DNA from: Desulfovibrionaceae bacterium
Lineage (GTDB): Bacteria; Desulfobacterota; Desulfovibrionia; Desulfovibrionales; Desulfovibrionaceae
Assembly: GCA_015709315.1 (NCBI GenBank)
Contig: JACCQI010000010.1
Location: 1-64,000 of the forward strand
Reading direction: 5' to 3'
DNA length: 64,000 nt
Below, in pieces: positions 44,194 through 53,641 of this stretch; position 1 is the first letter of the stretch; each line of letters starts with the position of its first letter. The translations under genes and the position numbers were made by a program. Below the pieces are notes generated by a model. That model worked only from the letters and a program-made list of their open reading frames with translations, made no database searches and was not told the DNA's origin.

Positions 44194-46461
44194 CTATTCG
44201 TGATTCGCGCGCAGCCGTTTCGCGGCGCGCACCATATTGTCAAGCGAGGCCAGGGTCTCGGGCCAGGCGCGGGTCTTGAGGCCGCAGTCCGGGTTGACCC
44301 AGAGCCGGTTTGCCGGAATGACCGCCAGGGCCTTTTCAAGCAGCTCGCATATCTCGTCCTCGTCCGGCACGCGGGGACTGTGGATGTCATAGACGCCCGG
44401 CCCGATATCGGCCGGATAGTCGTAGGCGCTGAAGGCATCGAGCAGATCCATGCGGCTGCGGCTGGCCTCGATGCTGATGACGTCCGCGTCCATCCGGGCG
44501 ATGGCGGGCATGATGACGTTGAACTCACTGTAGCACATGTGCGAATGGATTTGCGTCTCGTCCCGCACCCCGGCCGAGGCCAGCCGGAAGCAGTCCACGG
44601 CCCAGCGCAGGTAGTCGTCCTGAAGCGCCTTTCTGATGGGCATGCCCTCGCGCAGGGCCGCCTCGTCGATCTGTATCATGGAGATGCCCGCGGCCTCCAG
44701 GTCCAGCACCTCGTCGCGGACGGCCAGGGCGATCTGGCGGCAGACCTCCTCGCGGGACAGGTCGTTGCGGACGAAGCTCCAGCACAGAATGGTCACCGGC
44801 CCGGTCAGCATGCCCTTCATGGGCTTGTCGGTCAGGCTTTGGGCGTAGAGCGCCCAGTCCACGGTCATGGGGGCCGGGCGGGACACGTCGCCGTAGATGA
44901 CGGGCGGCTTGACGCACCGGCTGCCGTAGCTCTGCACCCATCCGTTCTCCGTGAAGCAGAAGCCGTTCAACTGCTGGCCGAAGTATTCGACCATGTCGTT
45001 GCGCTCGGGTTCGCCGTGAACCAGCACGTCGAGTCCCAGTTCCTCCTGGCGCGCGACGGTCTCGGCGATGTGCCCCCGCATGGCGGCGGCGTAGTCCGCC
45101 TCCGCGAGTTCCCCCTTGCGGAACCGGAGCCGGTCCCGCCGGATTTCGGCGGTCTGGGGATAGGAGCCGATGGTCGTTGTCGGGAACAGGGGCAGGGCGA
45201 ATCGCTCCTTTTGGATCGCGGACCGTTCGGCGGAGGCGGAAGCACGCTCGAGCATGCCGGGGGTGACGGCCCCGGCCCGGTCGCGGATCTTTCGGTCCAC
45301 CACGCCGCGATGCGCGCCCCGTGCCAGGAGCGACGCCTTGTTTTCCTCGAAAAGGCGGGGCTTGCGGCCTGCCGCCGCCTGCTTGACGGCCGCGATTTCG
45401 GCGCATTTTTGCACGGCAAAGGCCATCCACTGTTTCAGTTCGGGGTCGAGCTGTTTTTCGGCTGTCAGGTCCACCGGGGAGTGAAGCAGCGAGCAGGAGG
45501 ACGCCACCATGAGCCGGTCGGCCTTCACCGTGCAGGCGGCCCGGCTCACCTTGCGAAGCGCGGTGCCGAGATCGGTCTTCCAGATGTTCCGGCCATCCAC
45601 CAGGCCCAGGGAAAGGGTTCGGTCCGCGGGCAGCCCGGCCAGGACCGCATTGAGCTGGCCCGGCCCGCGCACCAGGTCCACGTGCAACCCGTCCACGGGC
45701 AGGGACAGGGCAAGGTCGAGGTTGTCGCCCAACTCGCCGAAATAGGTGGCCAGCAGCAGCCGCGAGCAGGATGCGGCATCGGCGAGCCGGGCGTAGATCG
45801 TCCTGAAGGCCTTCTCGGCCTCGGGGCCGAGGTCCGAGCACAGGACCGGCTCGTCCACCTGAATCCAGGGGCAGTGCGGGGCCAGTTCGGCGATGATGCC
45901 TTTGTATGCCTGCGCGATGGCGTCCACATGGTCCCACCGGTTGCAGCCGTCCACCTCCTTGGCCAGCAGCAGGAAGGTGACCGGCCCGACCAGCACGGGT
46001 TTGGCGGCGTGTCCCAGCTCCTTGACGGCCAGGATGTCGGCGAGCAGCCGGGAGCCGTCCCCGGCCAATCGGGTGTCTGGTGCCAGCTCGGGTACGATGT
46101 AATGATAGTTGGAATCGAACCACTTGGTCATCTCCATGGCCGGAACGCCCTGTTCGGCGTCCCCCCGCGCCATGCGGAAATACGTCTTCAGATCCGTTGG
46201 GCCGCTGCTTCGGCCGAACCGAGCGGGAACAGCCCCGAGCATGACCATGGTGTCGAGAACGTGGTCGTACAGGGAAAAATCGCCCACCGGCAGCAGGTCC
46301 AGGCCCGCATTGGCCTGGATGCGCCAGTGGCGGCGCTTGAGTGCATCGGCTTCGGCAACCAGTTCCGTCTCGGGAATTTCGCCCCGCCAGTGCCGTTCCA
46401 AGGCCCATTTCAGTTCACGATTGATTCCCACTCTGGGAAAACCCAGTGCATGCGCGTTCAT
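44194..46461 (-). CDS. metE: Cobalamin-independent methionine synthase
   Basis: A 755-residue MetE, close to the 753 residues of the E. coli enzyme. It transfers a methyl group from 5-methyltetrahydropteroyl-polyglutamate to homocysteine with zinc and no cobalamin. The start MNAHALGFPRVGINRELK is typical. Zinc ligands are seen in HMCYSEFN (near 640) and NPDCGLKTR (near 725). I start at ATG 46461, with GGAG upstream. A cobalamin riboswitch with an overlapping terminator lies just before it, so it should be switched off when B12 is present. Confidence 0.95.
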   Translation of the reverse strand: MNAHALGFPRVGINRELKWALERHWRGEIPETELVAEADALKRRHWRIQANAGLDLLPVGDFSLYDHVLDTMVMLGAVPARFGRSSGPTDLKTYFRMARGDAEQGVPAMEMTKWFDSNYHYIVPELAPDTRLAGDGSRLLADILAVKELGHAAKPVLVGPVTFLLLAKEVDGCNRWDHVDAIAQAYKGIIAELAPHCPWIQVDEPVLCSDLGPEAEKAFRTIYARLADAASCSRLLLATYFGELGDNLDLALSLPVDGLHVDLVRGPGQLNAVLAGLPADRTLSLGLVDGRNIWKTDLGTALRKVSRAACTVKADRLMVASSCSLLHSPVDLTAEKQLDPELKQWMAFAVQKCAEIAAVKQAAAGRKPRLFEENKASLLARGAHRGVVDRKIRDRAGAVTPGMLERASASAERSAIQKERFALPLFPTTTIGSYPQTAEIRRDRLRFRKGELAEADYAAAMRGHIAETVARQEELGLDVLVHGEPERNDMVEYFGQQLNGFCFTENGWVQSYGSRCVKPPVIYGDVSRPAPMTVDWALYAQSLTDKPMKGMLTGPVTILCWSFVRNDLSREEVCRQIALAVRDEVLDLEAAGISMIQIDEAALREGMPIRKALQDDYLRWAVDCFRLASAGVRDETQIHSHMCYSEFNVIMPAIARMDADVISIEASRSRMDLLDAFSAYDYPADIGPGVYDIHSPRVPDEDEICELLEKALAVIPANRLWVNPDCGLKTRAWPETLASLDNMVRAAKRLRANHE

Positions 46462-46487
46462 GTCTACTCCGTTGTTCGGGTGAAAGA

Positions 46488-46510
46488 CCGGGAGCGTGAC
46501 GCTCCCCGGC
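46488..46510 (-). terminator. Attenuator terminator in the metE leader
   Basis: A stem of CCGGGGAGC and GCTCCCGG around GTCAC is followed on the minus strand by TCTTTC. Its 5' arm abuts and partly overlaps the 3' closing strand of the cobalamin riboswitch (46508-46513), as expected for a switch that works by premature termination. Confidence 0.65.
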
Positions 46511-46635
46511 AAGACGTCTTCCGGCTCCCGGCCCCATCATGTTGATCCCCTTCCCGAAACCGGTGGTCGTCAACGGGTTCTGCCGGTTACGGCGGCGCGT
46601 CCGCAGCGGCTTTCCACCGCTTTCCGTTTCTTGCC
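46508..46635 (-). ncRNA. Cobalamin riboswitch upstream of metE
   Basis: Read on the minus strand from 46635, GGCAAG at the 5' end pairs with CTTGCC at the 3' end. Between them are GGAAAGCGGTGGAAAGCCGC, then CGGACGCGCCGCCGTAACCGG, and near the 3' end GGGAGCCGGAAGACGTC. These correspond to the conserved blocks of the B12 element (GGTGxAAAxCC, GCxCCCGCxAC, GxxGCCxGAAGACxT). It is more divergent than the copy before nrdD. A terminator-like stem overlaps its end. Confidence 0.85.
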
Positions 46636-46642
46636 ATATTCC

Positions 46643-46664
46643 TATATCAAGATTCATTGATATA
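46643..46664. promoter_or_regulatory. Palindromic operator candidate upstream of metE
   Basis: TATATCAA-GATTCA-TTGATATA is an 8-bp perfect inverted repeat directly upstream of the metE riboswitch and facing the chemoreceptor gene. It has the size of a dimeric regulator site, for example one for a methionine-cycle repressor such as the ArsR-family SahR known in Desulfovibrio. I could not check the SahR consensus. Confidence 0.55.
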
Positions 46665-46794
46665 TTAATCCGACTCTGAGCGCAACCCCCTCCATCATGC
46701 CGCAACTTATAATATGCCCACATGAGTATCGGGGGCATGATCGGGTTCAATGGCATAGTGCCGAGTCGTCCCAGCATGCATGAAGGGAGGAACC

Positions 46795-48837
46795 GTGCGT
46801 CTCAGAACCAAATTGTACATGTCGGTCGCGGCCCTGCTGCTCATCGGGTTGGCCATGTTCGTGGCCACGTCGGTCATCACGTCGGCGCAGCAGAGCGACG
46901 GTCTCGTCATCAACCTGGCGGGCCGCCAGAGGATGTTGAGCCAGAAGATGGCCAAGGAAGCGCTGCTGTGCCGGGACACCGTCCGGCAGGGCGGTGACTG
47001 CGTTGCGCTCCGCAGGCAGACCGAGTCCACCATGGCCCTGTTCGAGAAGACCTTGGCCGCGCTCGCCAAGTCGGGCCAGGCGCCCGTGACCACCGATCCC
47101 GGCGGCGCGACCGCCTTCATCCCCGTCCCGTCCGAGGGGGTGGCGAAGCAGCTCGCCGTCGTGGAAAAGCGGTGGACGCCCTACAAGGCGAACATCGCCG
47201 AGGTCCTCGACAACGGCCGCATCCCGGAAGGGTTCCTGCAATCCAGCCTGGACGTGCTCGTGGAGATGAACAAGGGCGTGGGCATGATGCAGGCCGAATC
47301 CGAGGCGCGTATCGGCGTTCTGCTTGCCAGCCAGGCGGCGGGCATCGTGTTCATGGCCGTGATCGGCCTTGTCATCATCGTCATGTTCAGCCGCAAGATC
47401 ATCAACCCCATCGGCGTGGTCAGGCAATCCATGGAAAGCCTGAGCAACGGCGACCTGACCGTGACCGGCGGACCGGCGGGCCGGGACGAGATCGGCGAGG
47501 TCAACCAGAGCCTGGCCGCCATGATCGACCGCCTTTCGTCCATCGTTACCGGGGTGAAGCGGTCGGCCGAGGCCGTGTCCGCGGGCAACTCCGAGTTGTC
47601 GGCGACCACGGGGGCGCTGGCCGACGGCACCGCGCGGCAGGCGTCGGACATCGAGGTCATCGACTCCCAGGTGCGGGACATGCGCGCCACCATCGCGGCC
47701 ACGGCGCGCAATGCCGACGAGACCCGGCAGGGCGCGCTCCAGGCCGCCCAGGACGCCCGGAAGAGCGGGGATTCGGTCAATGCCGCCCTCACGTCCGTGA
47801 AGACCATCGCCGAAAAGATCACCGTCATCGAGGAGATTGCCCGGCAGACCAACCTGCTGGCCCTGAACGCGGCCATCGAGGCCGCCCGCGCGGGCGAGCA
47901 CGGCAAGGGATTCGCGGTGGTGGCCGCCGAGGTGCGGAAGCTCGCGGAGCGCAGCGGCAACGCCGCCGCCGAGATCGGCGAGCTGTCCAAGGGAACCATT
48001 CATCGGTCGGACGAGGCCGGGGAACTGCTCAACGCCCTGGTGCCCGAGATCGAGCGGACGGCCGGGATGATCGAGGAAATCCATGCCGCGGGCACCGAGC
48101 AGCGCCGCAAAGCGGACGAGATCGGCGAGGCCGTGGTCAGCCTGGACGGCATCATCCAGCAGAACGCCTCCATCGCCGAGGAACTGGCCTCCACCACGGA
48201 GTCCCTCAACGACCAGGCCATCCAGCTTCGCGACGGGATCCGCTTTTTCAGGACGCGCGAAGGGGACGCGGCCTATGCCGCCCCGGTCCGTCGGCAGCCC
48301 GCCAGGGTGGTCCGGCCGGCCCGCCCCGCGCCCGCCCTGCGGCCGTCCGCGCCGCCCAGGCCGTCCAAGCCGCTGGAGCTGACCGAGCCGCCGGAGCCCG
48401 CCGTCGCGCCGCCGGAGGATCGGGACATCCCCCTCCTGGTGGAGTGGAACGATTCCCTGGTCACGGGCATCCCGGAGGTCGACCGGCAGCACAAGAAGCT
48501 CGTGGACATGGTCAACGAACTCAACCACGCCATGGCCTCCGGCGCGGGCCAGTCCATGCTCGGCAGGATATTCTCCGGGTTGCGGGAATACACGGTGGTC
48601 CATTTCGGCGACGAGGAATCGCTGTTCGATCGGTACGGCTATCCCGAGGCCGAGGGGCACAAGAAGATCCACGCGGAGCTGCTGGACAAGGTCGTCCGGC
48701 TGTCGGACGACTTCGGGAGCGGGCGGCTGGCCATGAGCACGGAGATCATGGAGTTTCTCAGGGATTGGCTGCAAAATCACATCCAGGGCGTGGACATGCG
48801 CTACACGGGGTTCCTCAAGGAACGCATGGGGATCTAG
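46795..48837 (+). CDS. Chemoreceptor with C-terminal hemerythrin domain
   Basis: A methyl-accepting chemotaxis protein of about 680 residues resembling Desulfovibrio DcrH. It has a helix at about 5-28, a PilJ/NarX-type sensor ([16 protein letters not shown] near 40), a second helix at about 175-195, HAMP, and a signalling domain ([25 protein letters not shown] shortened here as [15 protein letters not shown]). A proline-rich linker (about 500-540) leads to a bacteriohemerythrin with all di-iron ligands: [22 protein letters not shown] and HIQGVD. It should sense oxygen at its cytoplasmic end. I prefer GTG 46795 behind GGGAGG; ATG 46780 overlaps that site. Confidence 0.93.
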   Translation: MRLRTKLYMSVAALLLIGLAMFVATSVITSAQQSDGLVINLAGRQRMLSQKMAKEALLCRDTVRQGGDCVALRRQTESTMALFEKTLAALAKSGQAPVTTDPGGATAFIPVPSEGVAKQLAVVEKRWTPYKANIAEVLDNGRIPEGFLQSSLDVLVEMNKGVGMMQAESEARIGVLLASQAAGIVFMAVIGLVIIVMFSRKIINPIGVVRQSMESLSNGDLTVTGGPAGRDEIGEVNQSLAAMIDRLSSIVTGVKRSAEAVSAGNSELSATTGALADGTARQASDIEVIDSQVRDMRATIAATARNADETRQGALQAAQDARKSGDSVNAALTSVKTIAEKITVIEEIARQTNLLALNAAIEAARAGEHGKGFAVVAAEVRKLAERSGNAAAEIGELSKGTIHRSDEAGELLNALVPEIERTAGMIEEIHAAGTEQRRKADEIGEAVVSLDGIIQQNASIAEELASTTESLNDQAIQLRDGIRFFRTREGDAAYAAPVRRQPARVVRPARPAPALRPSAPPRPSKPLELTEPPEPAVAPPEDRDIPLLVEWNDSLVTGIPEVDRQHKKLVDMVNELNHAMASGAGQSMLGRIFSGLREYTVVHFGDEESLFDRYGYPEAEGHKKIHAELLDKVVRLSDDFGSGRLAMSTEIMEFLRDWLQNHIQGVDMRYTGFLKERMGI

Positions 48838-48842
48838 GCGAC

Positions 48843-48874
48843 AAGGGTCCGGCCGGAATGACCGGGGCCTTTTT
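48843..48874. terminator. Terminator between convergent genes
   Basis: AAGGGTCCGG pairs with CCGGGGCCTT (one mismatch) around a 9-base loop and is followed by TTTTT. It ends the chemoreceptor transcript and can also face the RND gene coming from the other side. Confidence 0.75.
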
Positions 48875-48888
48875 CAGGTCGTTGCCGT

Positions 48889-51800
48889 CTAGGCCGTCCG
48901 GCCGCCGAACAGGCGGTCGAGCTTTTGCTGGGCCGCATCCAGATACATGTAATAGACCGGCGTGAAGTAGAGGGTCAGGAATTGGGAGACCACCAGGCCG
49001 CCGACCACCGCCAGGCCTAGGGGCCGCCGCGCCGCCGCGCCCGCGCCGATGCCCAGGGCGATGGGCAGGGTGCCCATGAGCGCGGCCATGGTGGTCATCA
49101 TGATCGGCCGGAACCGGACCAGCGCGCCCTGGCGGATGGCCTCCAGGGCCGGGACGGCCTGGTCGCGCTGTGCCTCCAGGGCGAAGTCGATCATCATGAT
49201 GGCGTTTTTCTTGACGATGCCGATGAGCATGATGATGCCCACGAAGCCGTAGATGTTCAGGTCGAGCCCGAAGAGCATCAGGGTCAGGAGCGCGCCCACG
49301 CCCGCCGAAGGCAGGCCGGACAGGATGGTCAGCGGGTGGACGAAGCTTTCATATAGGATGCCGAGCACCAGGTAGATGACCAGGATGGCCATGACCAACA
49401 GCACCCACAGCCCGCGCATGGAGTCCTGGAACGCCTGGGCCTCGCCCTGGAAGCTGGTGGACACCGACGCCGGCACCACCTCGCGGCCCAGGTCGGCCAC
49501 CGCGTCCATGGCCGAGCCGAGCGACTGGCCCGGCGGCAGGTTGAAGGAGATGGTTGCGGACAGCATCTGCCCGGAGTGGTTGACCGACAGCGGCCCCACG
49601 CCCAGCCCCCATTGGGCCAGGGTCTCCAGCCGGACCAGCTTGCCGCCTTGCGAGCGCACCGAAAGCATGGCCAGGGCATCCGGGTTGCTCTGGTACTCCG
49701 GGGCCAGCTCCATGATCACGTCGTAGGTGTCGGTGGGCGCGTAGATGGAAGAAATCTTGCGGTTGCCGAAGGAGGTGGAGAGGGCGTCCTCCACCTGATA
49801 GGCGGAGATGCCGAGCGCCGACGCCTTGTCGCGGTCGATGACCACGTTCAGCTCGGGGTTGTCGAATTCCATGTCCGAGGCCACGTCCTGGACTTCCGGC
49901 AGCTCCCGCATGCGCAACTCCATGGTCGAGGCCGCCCGGAACAGCTCGTCGGTGTCCGGGCTTTGCAGGGTGTACTGGTACTGCCCCTTGGAGCTGCGCC
50001 CGCCGATGCGGATGGACGGCGGGTTGGACACGAAGGTTCGGATGCCGGGCACCTGGGAAAGCTTTTTTCTGAGCCGCTGCTGCACGGTTTCGATGCTTTC
50101 CCGTTCGCTCCGGGGCTTCAACTGGAGCATGAGGCGGCCGGTGTTGCCGCCCCGGTTGGGACCGCCGCCGCCGACCACCGACATGTAGCCCTTCACGGCC
50201 TCGTCCGCGGTCACGATCTCCATGAGCTTCTGCTGCCGCTGCTTCATGGTGTTGAAGGGCACGCCCTGTTCCGCCTCGGTGCTGACCATGAGCCGCCCCG
50301 CGTCCTCGATGGGCAGGAATCCCTTGGGGATGGCCCGGAACAGGATAACGGTCAGGCCCAGCACCAGGAACGAGGCCAGCAGGGTCAGCCGGTGATGGCG
50401 GATGGTCCAGTCGAGGGAAACGGAGTAGGCGGAGCGCAGCCCCTCGAAGCCGCGTTCGAACAGGTTGAACAGTCTGCCCCGGCGCTGTTGTTTTTTGGGC
50501 TTGATGATCAGGTTGCAGAGCATGGGGGTGAGCGTCAGGGAAACCACCCCGGAGATGAGGATGGAGGCGCAGATGGTCACCGCGAACTCGTGGAACAGCC
50601 TGCCCACGATGCCGCCCATGAACAGCACCGGCAGGAAGACCGAGGCCAGGGAGATGGTCATGGACACGATGGTGAAGGCGATTTGGCGCGAGCCTTCCAT
50701 GACCGCCTCGCGCGTGCTTTTGCCCATCTCGCCGTGGCGGACGATGTTTTCCAGCATGACGATGGCGTCGTCCACCACGAAGCCCACGGACAGGGTGAGC
50801 GCCATGAGCGTGATGTTGTTCAGGCTGAATCCGTACAGGTACATGACCGCGAAGGTGCCGATGATGGACATGGGCAGGGCCAGGCTCGGGATGAGCGTGG
50901 CCGACAGTCTGCGGAGGAAAAGGAAGATGACCATGATGACCAGGCCCACGGTGAGGAGCAGGGTGAACTGCACGTCCTCGATGGATTCCTTGATGGACTC
51001 GGACCGGTCGTAGAGCACGTGGAGGTTGATGGCCGCCGGGAGCTGTTTTTCGAAGGAGGGCAGCAGCTCGCGTACCGCGTTGACCACCTCCACCGTGTTG
51101 GTGCCGGGCTGGCGCTGGATGGCCAGGACCATGCCGGGCTGGCCGTTGTACCAGTTGAGCCGCCTGGTCTGTTCCACGGAATCGAACACATGGGCCACGT
51201 CGGACAGCCGCACCGGCGCGCCGTTGCGCCAGGCCACCACCAGCGGGCGGTAGTCGTCGGCGTTCATCAACTGGCCGTTGGACCGGACGATGTATTCGCG
51301 CACCGGCCCGGCCACGGTGCCCACGGGCAGGTTGACGTTGCCCTTGCGGACCGCCTCGGCCACCTCGTCCACGCCCAACTCCATGGAGGAGAGCTTCTCG
51401 GGCGAGAGCTGGATGCGGACCGCGTATTTCTTGGACCCGTAGACCATGACCTGGGCCACGCCGTTGACCATGGAGATGCGCTGGGCCATGAGGTTCTCGG
51501 CGTACTCGTTGACGTCGGACAGCCGCATGGTGGGCGAGGACAGGGCCAGGTAGAGGATGGGCGAGTCGGCCGGGTTGACCTTGCGGAAGCTCGGCGTGGA
51601 GGTCATGTCGTCGGGCAGCCGCCGCAGGGCCGTGGTGATGGCCGACTGCACGTCCAGGGCCGCGTCGTCGATGTTGCGTTCCAGGTTGAATTGCAGGGTG
51701 ATGCGGGTGGCCCCCAGGCTGGAGATGGAACTCATGGAGTCCAGCCCGGCGATGGTGGAGAATTGCTTTTCCAGCGGGGTGGCCACGGACGAGGCCATGG

Positions 51801-51972
51801 TCTCCGGGTTGGCCCCGGACAGGCTGGCCTGGACCTCGATGGTCGGGAAGTCCACGCTGGGCAGGTCGCTGACCGGCAGGCGGAAATAGGCCATGGCCCC
51901 GAACACCAGGATGGCGGCCATGACCAGGGTGGTCATTATCGGGCGGCGGACAAAGATTTCGGAAGGGTTCAT
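48889..51972 (-). CDS. RND multidrug efflux permease (HAE1 family)
   Basis: A 1027-residue inner-membrane proton antiporter. The duplicated twelve-helix layout is clear: a helix at 12-30, then two large periplasmic loops (about 35-335 and 560-860). Family motifs include FRLPVSDLPSVDFPTIEV near the N terminus, LPMSIIGTFAVMYLYGFSLN near 365 and VGFVVDDAIVMLENI near 400, which holds the proton-relay aspartates. Start and adaptor stop overlap by 4 bp. No TolC-like outer-membrane gene is adjacent. The drug range cannot be told from sequence. Confidence 0.93.
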   Translation of the reverse strand: MNPSEIFVRRPIMTTLVMAAILVFGAMAYFRLPVSDLPSVDFPTIEVQASLSGANPETMASSVATPLEKQFSTIAGLDSMSSISSLGATRITLQFNLERNIDDAALDVQSAITTALRRLPDDMTSTPSFRKVNPADSPILYLALSSPTMRLSDVNEYAENLMAQRISMVNGVAQVMVYGSKKYAVRIQLSPEKLSSMELGVDEVAEAVRKGNVNLPVGTVAGPVREYIVRSNGQLMNADDYRPLVVAWRNGAPVRLSDVAHVFDSVEQTRRLNWYNGQPGMVLAIQRQPGTNTVEVVNAVRELLPSFEKQLPAAINLHVLYDRSESIKESIEDVQFTLLLTVGLVIMVIFLFLRRLSATLIPSLALPMSIIGTFAVMYLYGFSLNNITLMALTLSVGFVVDDAIVMLENIVRHGEMGKSTREAVMEGSRQIAFTIVSMTISLASVFLPVLFMGGIVGRLFHEFAVTICASILISGVVSLTLTPMLCNLIIKPKKQQRRGRLFNLFERGFEGLRSAYSVSLDWTIRHHRLTLLASFLVLGLTVILFRAIPKGFLPIEDAGRLMVSTEAEQGVPFNTMKQRQQKLMEIVTADEAVKGYMSVVGGGGPNRGGNTGRLMLQLKPRSERESIETVQQRLRKKLSQVPGIRTFVSNPPSIRIGGRSSKGQYQYTLQSPDTDELFRAASTMELRMRELPEVQDVASDMEFDNPELNVVIDRDKASALGISAYQVEDALSTSFGNRKISSIYAPTDTYDVIMELAPEYQSNPDALAMLSVRSQGGKLVRLETLAQWGLGVGPLSVNHSGQMLSATISFNLPPGQSLGSAMDAVADLGREVVPASVSTSFQGEAQAFQDSMRGLWVLLVMAILVIYLVLGILYESFVHPLTILSGLPSAGVGALLTLMLFGLDLNIYGFVGIIMLIGIVKKNAIMMIDFALEAQRDQAVPALEAIRQGALVRFRPIMMTTMAALMGTLPIALGIGAGAAARRPLGLAVVGGLVVSQFLTLYFTPVYYMYLDAAQQKLDRLFGGRTA

Positions 51973-53195
51973 TGCCGCGCGCCCTCGGCCGCGCCTGGAT
52001 CGTCCGCCGGGACGGGGGGCGGCCCGTTTTTGATGGTCACCGCCGCGCCGGGACTGAGGCCCAGCTGTCCGTCGAGGACCACCAGTTCGCCCGCTTCAAG
52101 GCCGGAATCGATAACCGTCCGGTCGTCCACGATGTGGGAGGCGGTCACGTCGCGCGCCTCCACGGTCCCGGACGCCGGGTCTTCCACGGAGGGAGCGACC
52201 ACGTAGACGTAGGACCCGTTCATGCCCTGGAGCACGGCCCCGGTGGGCAGCCAGACCGCTCCCTTGAGGGTGCGCAGGGTCAGGCCCACGCGGGCGAACT
52301 GCCCCGGCCAGAAACGGTTGTCGTCGTTGGGGTAGGAGGCCAGGAGCCGGATGGTGCCCGTGGTCGTGTCCACGGCGTTGTCCACGGCCGTCAACTCGGC
52401 CTCGACCGTGCTTCGGTCGGTGCCCGACGGGGTTATGCCGACCTTGAGCGGGCCGTCGGCCTGGCGTTCCATGATTTCGCCGAGATAGCGTTCCGGCAGT
52501 GAGAAGGACACGGTGATGGGCCTGATCTGGTTGATGACGCACAGCGTCCGGTCGTCATTGGCCTTGATGACGTTGCCCTCGTTGACCTGGACGATGCCCA
52601 CGCGCCCGGAGATGGGGGCCGTGATGGAGGCGTATGCGAGGTCGAGCTGCGCCTTTTCCAGGGCGGCCTCGTTCAGCCGGATGGTGTTTTCCAGCGACGT
52701 GGCCTCGGCAAAGGTGTCGTCGTACTGGTCCTGGGCCACCACGTTCATCTGCCTGAGCTTGGCGTAGCGGCGCAGGTCCTCGCGGGCCTTGACCAGGTGG
52801 GCGCGGTCGCGGTCGAGCTTGGCCCTGGCTTCCTTGACGGCCAGGGCAAAGGGGCGCGGGTCGATGCGGAAGAGCAGGTCGCCTTTCTGCACGTCCTGGC
52901 CGTTTTGCACGAGTTGCTTATCGATGATGCCGCCCACGCGGGACTTGATCTCCACCGAAGCCAGAGCGGTCACGTTGCCCACGGCGCTCAGGGTGACGGG
53001 CAGGTCCTCACGGGCGGCCGCCACCACCGTGACCGGAACCGCCCGCGCGCGCTTGGCCTGTTTTTCGCCGCCGCAGCCCGCCAGCAGACAGAGCGCGGCC
53101 AGGCAGAGGAGCGCGGCCGTTGCCGGGCCGTGGGCCGGGAACCGTTTCCGGGATCGGGTGCAGGGGACATGTTGATGCGATGGAATGCGGGTCAC
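51969..53195 (-). CDS. RND efflux membrane-fusion adaptor lipoprotein
   Basis: A 408-residue periplasmic adaptor. A lipobox CLLAGC near residue 40 predicts a lipid anchor. The lipoyl halves (VEIKSRVGGIIDKQLVQNGQ and ITAPISGRVGIVQVNEG) flank an alpha-helical hairpin, followed by beta-barrel and membrane-proximal domains. It links the RND pump to an outer-membrane channel. It is coupled to the permease gene by a 4-bp overlap. Confidence 0.92.
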   Translation of the reverse strand: MTRIPSHQHVPCTRSRKRFPAHGPATAALLCLAALCLLAGCGGEKQAKRARAVPVTVVAAAREDLPVTLSAVGNVTALASVEIKSRVGGIIDKQLVQNGQDVQKGDLLFRIDPRPFALAVKEARAKLDRDRAHLVKAREDLRRYAKLRQMNVVAQDQYDDTFAEATSLENTIRLNEAALEKAQLDLAYASITAPISGRVGIVQVNEGNVIKANDDRTLCVINQIRPITVSFSLPERYLGEIMERQADGPLKVGITPSGTDRSTVEAELTAVDNAVDTTTGTIRLLASYPNDDNRFWPGQFARVGLTLRTLKGAVWLPTGAVLQGMNGSYVYVVAPSVEDPASGTVEARDVTASHIVDDRTVIDSGLEAGELVVLDGQLGLSPGAAVTIKNGPPPVPADDPGAAEGARQ

Positions 53196-53641
53196 GCTTT
53201 CTCCCGTGATGCGGCCCTGCCGAGGGCAGGCGGCCGGATGAGTCGTTTCCGGCTGCAGGGCCGGCAGGCCCCTCGGGGCTTCTCGCGCTTATATGATGAA
53301 AGAGGCGGGATGACAACGGGTGGCGTCCATGCTCACCTCCTTTTTTCATCAATGCCGCAGGCCGCTTTTCGGCCGGGGGGGGATCCGGGACCGGGTGGGC
53401 CGGATTCTTTTGTTTTGGAACGATTGCGGGGAGCGGCGGGCATGAGGCTGCCCACAGGCCGGTTGGGGACGGCCTCACCGGCGCGGACATCGCCCTTTTC
53501 ATGCGCGAGGCGGCCTGCTCCGCCCGGCCGCGGTCCTGCCGCCGGCATCGTGATCGACAGGGACGGACAGGCCGTGACGGGCTGTCCGGCCTTGCGGTTG
53601 GAATTCGTTTGCGGCAAGGTTTTGTAAAGGGAGAATTTCGG
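53196..53641. other. Intergenic region before the CBS protein
   Basis: This 446-bp region between the divergent adaptor and CBS genes shows no supported gene. A hairpin GGACAG-N11-CTGTCC lies at 53565-53587, and an inverted repeat CCTTGC...GCAAGG precedes the start of the CBS gene. Neither matches a riboswitch I know. Confidence 0.45.

Noticed and set aside
53565-53587. Riboswitch in front of the DUF190-CBS gene
   Set aside because: Only a simple hairpin is present. The conserved blocks of the fluoride riboswitch, sometimes linked to such genes, are absent.
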